A stretch of DNA of 37,840 bases, from NCBI GenBank assembly GCA_021769625.1, contig JAETSN010000042.1, forward strand, positions 1-37,840, in the 5' to 3' direction. Source of the stretch: [Clostridium] symbiosum. GTDB taxonomy: Bacteria > Bacillota > Clostridia > Lachnospirales > Lachnospiraceae. The stretch's first letter is position 1. Each line of letters starts with the position of its first letter. Under the pieces are notes generated by a model that was not told the origin of the DNA, searched no databases, and was given only the letters and a program-made list of their open reading frames with translations. Shown here in pieces: positions 17,270-24,378 of this stretch. The position numbers were made by a program, and so were the translations under genes.

Positions 17270-17922
17270 TGCGGAATGAATATAACAGACAGCTTGGGCG
17301 GCTTAACGCGGAGCTTGCCGAGATGGGCAATTTATGTGTGAGTGCCATAACGGACGCCGTGAGGTATCTGACGGAAGGGAGAGGCGAGGACAAAACTGCC
17401 TGTCTGGGCGCGGAGAGGCAGATCGACGAGAAGGAGCGGGATATCGAGGCGCTCTGCATCAAGCTGATATTGAAGCAGCAGCCCGTGGCGGGGGATCTGC
17501 GGAACGTTTCCGCCGCGCTGAAGATGATCTCCGATATGGAGAGGATCGGCGATCAGGCATCGGATATCGTGGAGATCGCTCCCTATGTGGCGGGAAGCGG
17601 CCTCGAGCGGGAGCCGCTCCTGAAAAAAATGGCGGAAGCCGCGATAAAAATGGTCTCGGAGAGCGTGGATTCTTTCGTGCGGCATGATAAAGAGATCGCC
17701 GGCAGGGTGATAGAAGATGACGATCTGGTGGATGAGCTGTTTGACAAAATAAAGAAGGAGCTGATCGGCTCTATCGCGGCGGGGAGCGGCAATGCGGAAG
17801 CGCTGTTGGATCTGCTGATGATCGCCAAGTACTTTGAGCGGATCGGAGATCATGCGGAAAATATCGCGGGATGGGTGATCTACTCGATAACGGGGGAGCA
17901 TGTGGAAGTGGGAGGAGTATGA
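17269..17922 (+). CDS. phoU: Phosphate transport regulator PhoU
   Basis: PhoU links the Pst transporter to the PhoR kinase so that the Pho regulon is off when phosphate is plentiful, and it limits Pst activity. The 217-residue, all-helical protein shows the two repeated three-helix bundles with metal-binding E/D-xxxD signatures, seen as MISDMERIGDQASDIVE and MIAKYFERIGDHAENIAGWVIY. It is coupled to pstB by a one-base stop/start overlap. Its stop is 11 bases before the structured element at 17934. Confidence 0.95.
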   Translation: MRNEYNRQLGRLNAELAEMGNLCVSAITDAVRYLTEGRGEDKTACLGAERQIDEKERDIEALCIKLILKQQPVAGDLRNVSAALKMISDMERIGDQASDIVEIAPYVAGSGLEREPLLKKMAEAAIKMVSESVDSFVRHDKEIAGRVIEDDDLVDELFDKIKKELIGSIAAGSGNAEALLDLLMIAKYFERIGDHAENIAGWVIYSITGEHVEVGGV

Positions 17923-17933
17923 AACGGACGGAC

Positions 17934-18090
17934 GCCGGTAAGAACATAAAATACTTCGTCGTCACGCTCGCGCTGGCTCTGTTTTTCAAGAGCCTGTGAA
18001 AGAACGCAGCGGACACTAAGCTCGTGAGGGACCTCGCTAAGTGCCGGCGTTTTTCAAAGGGCTCCTTCAGTATTTTATGTTCTTACCGGC
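17934..18090 (+). repeat. Structured intergenic element, copy A (covarying long helix)
   Basis: A perfect 22-bp helix (17934-17955 with 18069-18090) with conserved ends GCCGG/CCGGC encloses a core. The core holds a small hairpin (GGCTCT/AGAGCC) and an inner stem AACGC/GCGTT (18003-18007 with 18047-18051) followed by a T-run. It is homologous to 28972-29108. The two copies differ at five positions in each outer arm, and every change is matched on the other arm; the inner pair C18007-G18047 is T-A in copy B. It lies between the convergent phoU and SEDS genes, where it can act as a terminator. What it is beyond that is unknown. Confidence 0.8.
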
Positions 18091-18122
18091 TGGCTGTGGT
18101 GTTAACTGGATGACGTTTATTT

Positions 18123-18186
18123 CCGCGAGCAATGAGTCAAGTGCCGCTGCTTGCGGCGGGGTTATTGACTCCGGCGGGACCGGTAT
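18123..18186 (+). repeat. CCGCGAGCAA-type dispersed hairpin, copy 1
   Basis: CCGCGAGCAA is followed by GAGTCAA, a small stem CCGC/GCGG and TTGACTC, forming a nested hairpin. A related element at 25134-25200 shares CCGCGAGCAA and a GTGCCGC..CTTGCG core but has different paired arms. This copy directly abuts the end of the minus-strand SEDS gene. Confidence 0.6.
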
Positions 18187-18187
18187 G

Positions 18188-19552
18188 TCATTTCCCTTCT
18201 ACCCGCTCGATCCGCAGGCGGAACCGGGGGGCGGTTTCCTTCAGTTCCGGCAGCAGGTTTGTGTTGCGGTATACCGAGAGGATGATCCCCATAAACAGGA
18301 AATTGATGATGGTGCAGTGCAGGCCATAAGTCAGAAACGGCATATCGATGCTTACCGTGAGGCCGATGCCGAAATTCATCGCCACATAGACGACGGTCTT
18401 CAGGATCAGGATACTGCTGCAGGAGATCCCCAGAAGAAAGCCCAGACGGTTGTGCTGTGTAAGGGAGATATGCAGTGCCCGCAGGAAGCAGACTGCGATG
18501 ATCCCGACGACAAGGAAAGCGGCGAGCAGGCCGAAGTAGGCGGTCAGACAGATCAGCACATAGTCACACCACGCGCCGGTAAGTTCGCCGACTTTTCCGA
18601 TGGTCCCGCCGCCGAGAAGAGAAGCGCCCAAGAGCTGGTTGCGCACGAGCAATGTCTGGTATCCCGCCGCATCGGCGTAGAGGGAGGGATTCAGCATAAC
18701 CCGGATGCGCATGATCTGGTATTCCGCAAGATGCAGGAACCGTCCGCCAAAGAGGAGTACATCCCCGAAAAGCAGTGCGGGAATTCCCACGATGGCCGCC
18801 GCCAGTATACCCGTCTGCAGTTTTTTTCTGCCGCCGAAGATTCCCCTGCCGGCCGCCGCGCAGAGTGTGATCAGGCAGGCGATGACAGAGAGAACCATCG
18901 AAGCCGAAAAATAGGTGCCGGAGAGTAAAAGGAGAAGCGTATTGAGGCAGAGGATTGCCGCCGCCTTCAATACACCTGTTCCCTTCTGCCCGCGAAAACG
19001 GTAGCAGATCGCGGCAAACAGAGGGACAAACAGTATGGCGATGGTGTGTCCGAACCGGATATACTGATAATACGCAAATAATGGAAGGTGCAGGGAAAAG
19101 ATACTGCCCGCAAGGTACACGCCGTAGATCGGCCATATATGTCTGGCAGGTATCCGGTAATCCCCGAAATAAACCAATGCCATGACGGCGAAACCGATCA
19201 GGTTATACTGGATCGTCCGTATCTGATAGGTGCCCGAGACGGCGCTGTTGTCATACTGGGAAACGATGATGGACTGCATGATGATGCCGATCAGGGTCAG
19301 GATGGCCATCGCCCCAAACATCCAGATATCCGTCTTCGGCCGGTGTATCCTGTCGAGCTGGATGCCGGTATCCACAGGGTTCCCCATCTCTTTTACCGCC
19401 ATCTCCTCCGCTTTTTCTTCGTCCATTCCCTCCAGAAGATAGGCTTCCCTCTGATCCTCGATGTGGGCGGTGATCTCGGCGAGCACCAGCTCTTTTGCGT
19501 GTTTATTTCGGATCTGTTCCGTCAGGCTGTTTAAATATTCTGTTCTGTTCAT
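18188..19552 (-). CDS. SEDS (FtsW/RodA/SpoVE) superfamily protein with N-terminal permease-prefix domain
   Basis: The first ~75 residues (MNRTEYLNSLTEQIRNKHAK.., AHIEDQREAYLLEGMDEEKAEEMAVKEMGNP) are the helical prefix domain found on PadR-linked membrane proteins of Clostridia. About ten membrane spans of SEDS type follow, with the FtsW/RodA-like LLVRNQLLGASLLGGGTIG loop and GAWCDYVLICLTAYFG, where D is at the position of the SEDS catalytic Asp. SEDS proteins polymerise peptidoglycan glycan strands or flip precursors; this one is divergent and has no class B PBP beside it. I start at ATG 19552, six bases after GGAGG; an ATG at 19573 overlaps the padR stop. It is in an operon with padR. Confidence 0.75.
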   Translation of the reverse strand: MNRTEYLNSLTEQIRNKHAKELVLAEITAHIEDQREAYLLEGMDEEKAEEMAVKEMGNPVDTGIQLDRIHRPKTDIWMFGAMAILTLIGIIMQSIIVSQYDNSAVSGTYQIRTIQYNLIGFAVMALVYFGDYRIPARHIWPIYGVYLAGSIFSLHLPLFAYYQYIRFGHTIAILFVPLFAAICYRFRGQKGTGVLKAAAILCLNTLLLLLSGTYFSASMVLSVIACLITLCAAAGRGIFGGRKKLQTGILAAAIVGIPALLFGDVLLFGGRFLHLAEYQIMRIRVMLNPSLYADAAGYQTLLVRNQLLGASLLGGGTIGKVGELTGAWCDYVLICLTAYFGLLAAFLVVGIIAVCFLRALHISLTQHNRLGFLLGISCSSILILKTVVYVAMNFGIGLTVSIDMPFLTYGLHCTIINFLFMGIILSVYRNTNLLPELKETAPRFRLRIERVEGK

Positions 19553-19569
19553 CCTATTCCTCCAATCCA

Positions 19570-19899
19570 TCATACCCCATAGCAGAGGACGCTTGCCACC
19601 GCGTGGGAGTATTCCTGCCAGGAATTTTTCCGCTCCTGCAGTTCTTTTTTGCCTTTTCCCGTGATAGAGTAGTATTTCCGCACCTTCCCCTGGACCTCCT
19701 GCTCATAGCAGGTCAGAAGTCCCTTCTCCTCCATGCCGTGGAGCAGCGGGTAGAGGGTGCCGGCTTTCAGCGCGAAGATATTTTCCGAACGTTTCTTCAG
19801 TTCTTCGATCATTTCATAACCGTACATGTCCTTCTCCGACAGAAGCTTTAAGAGCAGCATCGTGGTACTGCCGGAAAGCAGGCTTTTATCGATTGCCAT
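19570..19899 (-). CDS. PadR-family transcriptional regulator
   Basis: This 109-residue winged-helix protein shows the PadR pattern: LLLKLLSEKDMYGYEMIEELKKRSE, then LKAGTLYPLLHGMEEKGLL, and a beta wing with VRKYYSITGKGKKEL. Small PadR proteins repress their own operon and release on stress or ligand. It is encoded immediately upstream of, and slightly overlapping, the SEDS gene. The 19-bp inverted repeat at 19928-19979 in front of it is the evident operator. ATG 19899 follows AAAGGAGGAAACACTT. Confidence 0.9.
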   Translation of the reverse strand: MAIDKSLLSGSTTMLLLKLLSEKDMYGYEMIEELKKRSENIFALKAGTLYPLLHGMEEKGLLTCYEQEVQGKVRKYYSITGKGKKELQERKNSWQEYSHAVASVLCYGV

Positions 19900-19927
19900 A
19901 AGTGTTTCCTCCTTTTATGAGATGATT

Positions 19928-19979
19928 ATATAGATTTTCGATATATCGATTATCTATAATATATATCGAAAATCTATAT
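19928..19979 (-). promoter_or_regulatory. PadR operator: perfect 19-bp inverted repeat
   Basis: ATATAGATTTTCGATATAT (19928-19946) is repeated exactly in inverse at 19961-19979, with a 14-base AT-rich spacer. On the minus strand TATAAT (complement of 19926-19931) overlaps the edge of the proximal arm, 27 bases before the padR ATG, so bound repressor would block RNA polymerase. No gene lies in 19980-20131. Confidence 0.85.
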
Positions 19980-20131
19980 ATGTCAAGAGGGTTTTTGAGA
20001 TCACAGGGCAGAATGCAGACGGGAAAAGTTGTTTATGGACTGTCGTCTGATCATCAGGAAACCAGTGAAAGATATATCGGGAAAAGACAGGGGCAGGATT
20101 GAAAAAACAATGAAAAAGACCGGAATGATCA

Positions 20132-20161
20132 TTGATAAATGCATGGGTACAGTGCTATACT
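20132..20161 (+). promoter_or_regulatory. Promoter of mscL
   Basis: TTGATA (20132-20137) and TATACT (20156-20161) have an 18-base spacer, about 42 bases before the mscL start. AGGAG precedes the ATG. Confidence 0.65.
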
Positions 20162-20203
20162 GTATTCCGGGTAAAATAATAAAATAAACAGGAGAAGATT
20201 TTC

Positions 20204-20614
20204 ATGAAAAAATTTTTGGAAGAATTTAAAGCTTTTGCCTTAAAAGGAAATGTGATGAATATGGCTGTCGGTGTTATCATCGGCGCTGCATTCAGCGATC
20301 TTGTCACTTCTTTTACGACCAATATCATCCAGCCGATCATCGCCTGTATCGGCGGGGCGGAAGTACATGGCAGGATAGGCCTGTTCGGAACAGGGAATTA
20401 TATTGATTACGGTGCGTTTATCAGTTCCGTTATCTATTTTCTGATCATGGCCTTCGTCATTTTTACGCTGGTAAAGGCGATGAACAGGATAATGGAACTG
20501 GGCAAAAAGAAAGAGGAGGCGGCTGCCCCCACCACAAAAAAATGCCCTTACTGTAAAAGTGAGATCGCTCTGGATGCCACAAGGTGTCCGCACTGCACTT
20601 CCAAGCTGGAATGA
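20204..20614 (+). CDS. mscL: Large-conductance mechanosensitive channel MscL with C-terminal zinc ribbon
   Basis: This pentameric membrane valve opens under high turgor to release solutes on osmotic downshock. The conserved N-terminal helix and first span (EEFKAFALKGNVMNMAVGVIIGAAFSDLV, read across 6-34) and the second span (FISSVIYFLIMAFVIFTLVKAMN) are intact. After the usual cytoplasmic helix, the 136-residue protein continues into a C4 zinc ribbon (C114, C117, C128, C131: CPYC..CPHC), absent from E. coli MscL. The ribbon would lie at the cytoplasmic bundle. ATG 20204 follows AGGAG. Confidence 0.92.
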   Translation: MKKFLEEFKAFALKGNVMNMAVGVIIGAAFSDLVTSFTTNIIQPIIACIGGAEVHGRIGLFGTGNYIDYGAFISSVIYFLIMAFVIFTLVKAMNRIMELGKKKEEAAAPTTKKCPYCKSEIALDATRCPHCTSKLE

Positions 20615-20622
20615 TCAGATCA

Positions 20623-20649
20623 ACAGACGGCCCGCGGAGGGCTGTCTGT
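20623..20649. terminator. Hairpin between convergent mscL and the helical-bundle gene
   Basis: An 11-bp stem ACAGACGGCCC/GGGCTGTCTGT (one G-T) with a GCGGA loop fills most of the 43-base gap between two converging genes. A T-tract is lacking on both strands, so termination is probable from position rather than textbook form. Confidence 0.55.
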
Positions 20650-20657
20650 CAGTCGTA

Positions 20658-21095
20658 TTATAAATATTTCCGCAGGTCATTCAGCAGCGTCTCTTCGATA
20701 CTGATAAGACGGCTGCAGATAGCCTTGGCGGTGTGGTCTGCATCTTTGTACTGATTCATATACTGATGCAGGGTTTTGATGCCCATATTGCAGCCGTCGG
20801 TCATGAGATCCGCGGCTGCTTTGTCATTGTCGTCGCCCATGCCCACCTTGATGTTGGTCTTGAACCATGACATGCTCTTTGCCATGACGCCCGGGTCCTG
20901 GTCGTCGCTGTGATGCTGCAGGAGCAGTTTGTGCAGCTCATCCCCCAGTTTCTCATGATGTTCTTTGCTTTTTTGCAATAATTCCTTCAGTTTTACATCG
21001 TGCAGTTTGTCCATCACATCGTCGATGGAAGAGACTGCCATCTTTGTGCCCAGATCGCACTTTTGCAGTAAAGAGATAGTGTCTGTGGATTCCAT
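20658..21095 (-). CDS. Ferritin-like/helical-bundle protein of unknown function
   Basis: This 145-residue protein is His- and Asp-rich and almost wholly helical. It shows HHEKLGDELHKLLLQHHSDDQDP and MNQYKDADHTAKAICSRLISIEETLLNDLRKYL. The pattern of E/H residues on four helices resembles DUF2383/PA2169-type ferritin-like bundles, but I cannot assign it firmly. Relatives appear in stress regulons. The SD (AAGGAGG) lies inside a 15-bp inverted repeat (21101-21141). The symporter gene is upstream on the same strand with a 54-base gap, so both a joint transcript and a separate one are possible. Confidence 0.6.
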   Translation of the reverse strand: MESTDTISLLQKCDLGTKMAVSSIDDVMDKLHDVKLKELLQKSKEHHEKLGDELHKLLLQHHSDDQDPGVMAKSMSWFKTNIKVGMGDDNDKAAADLMTDGCNMGIKTLHQYMNQYKDADHTAKAICSRLISIEETLLNDLRKYL

Positions 21096-21100
21096 AGTGT

Positions 21101-21141
21101 TTTTCCTCCTTTTGGTTTAGTATGTCCCGAAAGGAGGAAAA
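21101..21141 (-). promoter_or_regulatory. Hairpin occluding the SD of the helical-bundle gene
   Basis: 21101-21115 and 21127-21141 are complementary over 15 bases with one mismatch (loop 11 bases). In the minus-strand mRNA the second arm contains AAGGAGGAAAA, the SD for the gene starting at 21095, and the first arm contains its complement CCTCCTTT. The fold would hide the ribosome binding site. Confidence 0.6.
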
Positions 21142-21149
21142 TTATGACA

Positions 21150-22688
21150 TCAGTTTTCCAGTGCCGTAGATCTCTTTACTTCGTGCATTTCATTGTAGGA
21201 AGCAAAGGCGTCCTCCACCAGTTTTTCATCTGGTTTCTTCGTGAAGGCGCTGATGACAGGTACGATGATAAGCCCCGCAAGCATCGTGAAAGCGCCCGCG
21301 TTGATGGGGGACTGCAGGAGTGCGGGGAAGCTTCCGCGCATCAGCATGTTTAAAGTCATAAAGCCGGAACCGAAGACAAAGCTGACCCAGACGGAGGCTT
21401 TCGATATTTTTTTCCAGTACAGGCTGTAGAGGAAGGGCGCCAGGAAGGAACCTGCCAACGCACCCCATGACACGCCCATGAGCTGGGCGATAAAGGTGAT
21501 GGAGCTCTTGTACTGTACGATGGCGATCACTGCCGAGATGGCGATAAAGATCACGATCAGGATACGGATCGATAAAAGCTGCTTCTTTTCGTCCATCTTT
21601 TTCACGATATTGTCTTTGAGCACATCGATGGTCAGTGTGGAGCTGGAGGCGATGACCAGTGAGGAAAGGGTGGACATGGAAGCGGAAAGCACCAGGATCA
21701 CGACCAGGCCGATCAGCATCGGGGAAAGGTTTTCCAACATGGCAGGGATGACGGAATCGTAACCGTTTGCTTCTATATCGATATTGGCGTGATACAGCCT
21801 GCTGAAACCGCCGAGGAAATAGCAGCCGCCGGACACCACGATGGCAAAGAAGGTGGAGATAACGGTGCCTTTCTGGATAGCGCTCTCGTTTTTGATGGCG
21901 TAAAATTTCTGCACCATCTGGGGCAGTCCCCATGTGCCGAGGGATGTTAAGATCACAACGCCCAGAAGGTTTAAAGGATCCGGACCGAAGAAGGAAGCGA
22001 AAGCGCCGGGCTGGCTCGTCACTGCGGCATCCTCCACCAGTGCAAGGGTATTCAGTGAGACGATAAAGCCGCCGTTGGATCTTAATACGGCAGCGATCAC
22101 GGCACAGATGCCGAAAAGCATGATCAGTCCCTGAATAAAATCGTTGATGGCGGTCGCCATATAGCCGCCCGCGATCACGTAAACGCCGGTCAGCACCGCC
22201 ATCAGTACGATGCATACTGTGTAATCGATGTTGAACGCCATACCGAACAGACGGGAGAGGCCGTTGTAGAGGGATGCCGTGTAGGGGATCAGAAAGATAA
22301 AAACAATGATGGATGCGCCGATCTTCAGCGGTGTGCTGGAAAAACGGGCGCCGAAAAATTCCGGCATGGTCGCGGAATTAAAATGCTGCGTCATGATACG
22401 GGTGCGCCGTCCGAGCACGACCCACGCCAGCATGGAACCGATCACGGCGTTTCCGAGTCCGATCCAGGTGGAAGCGATACCGTACTTCCAGCCGAACTGC
22501 CCGGCATAGCCCACAAAAACGACGGCGGAAAAGTAGGAAGTGCCGTAGGCAAAGGCGGTAAGCCAGGGGCCTACGCTCCTGCCGCCCAGGACGAAACCGT
22601 TGACATCGGTGGCGTTTTTGCGGCAGTAAAGCCCGATGAAGACCATCACCGCGAAAAATACGACCAGCATAGTTACCTTGAAAATCAT
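21150..22688 (-). CDS. Sodium:solute symporter (SSS/PutP family)
   Basis: This 512-residue membrane protein has about 13 spans of the SSS family. Typical blocks are VLGGRSVGPWLTAFAYGTSYFSAVVFVGYAG near the start, GGYMATAINDFIQGLIM, TWGLPQMVQKFYAIKN, and SASMSTLSSLVIASSSTLTID, which carries the sodium-site Ser residues. The layout resembles PutP and pantothenate permease relatives, but the substrate cannot be read from sequence. ATG 22688 follows GAGGAGGAGAA. Its promoter region carries an unusual cluster of CGCTTT/AAAGCG half-sites. Confidence 0.88.
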   Translation of the reverse strand: MIFKVTMLVVFFAVMVFIGLYCRKNATDVNGFVLGGRSVGPWLTAFAYGTSYFSAVVFVGYAGQFGWKYGIASTWIGLGNAVIGSMLAWVVLGRRTRIMTQHFNSATMPEFFGARFSSTPLKIGASIIVFIFLIPYTASLYNGLSRLFGMAFNIDYTVCIVLMAVLTGVYVIAGGYMATAINDFIQGLIMLFGICAVIAAVLRSNGGFIVSLNTLALVEDAAVTSQPGAFASFFGPDPLNLLGVVILTSLGTWGLPQMVQKFYAIKNESAIQKGTVISTFFAIVVSGGCYFLGGFSRLYHANIDIEANGYDSVIPAMLENLSPMLIGLVVILVLSASMSTLSSLVIASSSTLTIDVLKDNIVKKMDEKKQLLSIRILIVIFIAISAVIAIVQYKSSITFIAQLMGVSWGALAGSFLAPFLYSLYWKKISKASVWVSFVFGSGFMTLNMLMRGSFPALLQSPINAGAFTMLAGLIIVPVISAFTKKPDEKLVEDAFASYNEMHEVKRSTALEN

Positions 22689-22704
22689 AATGTTCTCCTC
22701 CTCG

Positions 22705-22766
22705 AGTATATGTAATGATCATTCGCTTTAAAGCGTTACAGTTTAAAGCACTAAAGCGTTCGCTTT
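22705..22766 (-). promoter_or_regulatory. Symporter promoter with CGCTTT/AAAGCG operator array
   Basis: On the minus strand TTTAAA (22727-22732) and TATACT (22705-22710) are 16 bases apart. The -35 is the centre of the perfect palindrome CGCTTTAAAGCG (22724-22735). Upstream lie TTTAAAGC (22742-22749) and the inverted repeat AAAGCG-TT-CGCTTT (22753-22766). The regulator is unknown and no regulator gene is adjacent. Confidence 0.6.
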
Positions 22767-22861
22767 TATGAGTATAGTGGATGTGGGGGGAAAAGTCAAG
22801 AAATTTTATGGGATTCATTCCTGCCAGAAAAGGTTTCATTCCATTTCAGAGGAACAAGGTT

Positions 22862-22888
22862 AAGAAATCTGAGAGAAATGCCGATGTA
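22862..22888 (+). promoter_or_regulatory. Possible sigma-D (flagellar-type) promoter
   Basis: TAAG (22862-22865), a 15-base gap and GCCGATGT (22881-22888) resemble the sigma-28/sigma-D consensus TAAA-N15-GCCGATAA with two substitutions. It lies about 165 bases before the gene at 23059, whose downstream neighbour resembles flagellar proteins. Apart from this, 22800-23058 shows no gene and no clear sigma-A promoter. Confidence 0.35.
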
Positions 22889-23058
22889 AAACATGTATAG
22901 ATGATAACGGGCGGCAAAGGATGGCGGCAGGATTTCCACGGAAGGAAGAGGAGACGGAGATTCTGCCGTTTTTCAGTGCACATGCGTGCAAAGCATGACC
23001 GACAAAGTATTTGCAGAAATGTGAAGAACAACATAGATCGTGAAGAAAGGGAGAGGGT

Positions 23059-24291
23059 ATGATTTATACGGAAAACAGCTTTGTCTATACAGGCGGAAAT
23101 GTCAGAGGAAAAAATCCTGCGGCTGCCGGAGGGAAAGAGGGCGGCAAAGTTTCGGGCGATGAGGATTTCCTTGCCAGTATGGAGAAAGCGGCGGGCAGGG
23201 CGCAGGAGAAACCGAAATCCGCCGATGAAGTGATAGAGGAAGATTCCAAAGACGATAAATTGACGAGCCATGAAGCCCTGATGCGGGTCATCTCCGAACA
23301 GCGGGAGGAGATCTTAAGGAAGCTGAGAAACGGAGATACGCAGGCAAAGATTCCGATCGGCAGTATGAGCCTGACGGAGGAGGAATGGGAGAAACTGCTG
23401 AACAGCTTTGACAAAGCACAGGAAAAGATTCAGGAATCGATCCGGGAGGAAAACGGGGAGGATCTGCCCGAAAAGAGGCCGGATACCACGGTGAACGGGG
23501 ACAAGGTCTTTGCGGTAGAAGATACGGGACACGAGGCGAAGAGTCTGGAGGAGCTGGCCAGTGAGGTCGGGCTGGACGGAAAAGTGGAAGGGCATGCCGG
23601 GGGATTTGAAAAATATATGTCCGGCGTGCAGGTGATGACGAAAACGGGGGACTGCAATGTCTCCTCCGGCGTCTGGGGCAGGACGGATTTTCCTTTCTGG
23701 GAATATTTTAAGGAAGGAACCTCGGCGGATGCCCTGAATGACTGGAGGCCGTCAGGCCCTGAACCGAGCATGCTGGATGCGGGCGTTCAAAGGAATCTGC
23801 GTGGCATCGGGTACGGAAAAGTGAGCATCCTGATCCCCGAAAAGCTGCAGGCGAAGATGGATGCGGATCCCGCCTATGCGGAGGAGATCTATCGGAAGGT
23901 GGCAAAGTGGAAGGAGGATTACGATGCCCGGGACAATGCCACGGCGGCATCTCTTGGTATGAATGTGGCGGCGCACCAGTTTTCCAAAAGTTACTGCATA
24001 CAGCTCGACGAAGAGGGCAACGTGGGAAACTTTACCGTGACGGGCGGCGGGCTGGATATCACCGAGAATAAGGCGGATGTGGAGGACAACTGGCTAAAGC
24101 GCAGGAACGCAGCTATTTTGTTCCATAAACAGCATCTTGCAAGGGAGGGGTATACCGGCTTGACAGGAACTGCAGGGATCGTGGCGGATGAGGAGGAAGG
24201 ATCACCACTGGCAATGCTGCGGGCAGCGCTCGCCGCGGAAGTATTGCTTTCAGACAGTAAGGAAAAACGGGCAGAAGAGGAAGAACAGTAA
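23059..24291 (+). CDS. Conserved hypothetical protein, possibly flagella-associated
   Basis: I do not recognise a named domain with certainty. The 410-residue protein has no signal peptide or membrane span. It opens MIYTENSFVYTGGNVRGKNP, has a charged helical segment (80-150: HEALMRVISEQREEILRKLRNG), an acidic linker, and then a globular part rich in Gly and aromatic residues (TKTGDCNVSSGVWGRTDFPFWEYF, VSILIPEKLQAKMDADPAYAEEIYRKVAKWK, FTVTGGGLDITENK). It ends in a charged tail. ATG 23059 follows GGGAGAGGGT. An 87-base gap with a small hairpin (24306-24325) leads to the next gene on the same strand, so the two are probably one unit. The flagellar link rests on the promoter and neighbour only. 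Confidence 0.55.
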   Translation: MIYTENSFVYTGGNVRGKNPAAAGGKEGGKVSGDEDFLASMEKAAGRAQEKPKSADEVIEEDSKDDKLTSHEALMRVISEQREEILRKLRNGDTQAKIPIGSMSLTEEEWEKLLNSFDKAQEKIQESIREENGEDLPEKRPDTTVNGDKVFAVEDTGHEAKSLEELASEVGLDGKVEGHAGGFEKYMSGVQVMTKTGDCNVSSGVWGRTDFPFWEYFKEGTSADALNDWRPSGPEPSMLDAGVQRNLRGIGYGKVSILIPEKLQAKMDADPAYAEEIYRKVAKWKEDYDARDNATAASLGMNVAAHQFSKSYCIQLDEEGNVGNFTVTGGGLDITENKADVEDNWLKRRNAAILFHKQHLAREGYTGLTGTAGIVADEEEGSPLAMLRAALAAEVLLSDSKEKRAEEEEQ

Positions 24292-24378
24292 CAGAAGATC
24301 AGCCGGATCCCCGTGAGGTGGGATCTGACAAAACCAAAATAAAAACAGAATAAATAAGAAAGACAGGAGAGATGAGAC

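Noticed and set aside
18041-18928. 295-residue plus-strand open frame
   Set aside because: It runs antisense to the SEDS gene, whose membrane spans and motifs are convincing. It starts inside structured element A.
21226-22215. 329-residue minus-strand frame within the symporter
   Set aside because: It is a shifted frame of the symporter gene on the same strand, rich in Arg/His, with no SD.
22800-23058. Riboswitch or other long leader RNA
   Set aside because: I could not see a conserved riboswitch core or a terminator/antiterminator pair, only the possible sigma-D promoter.
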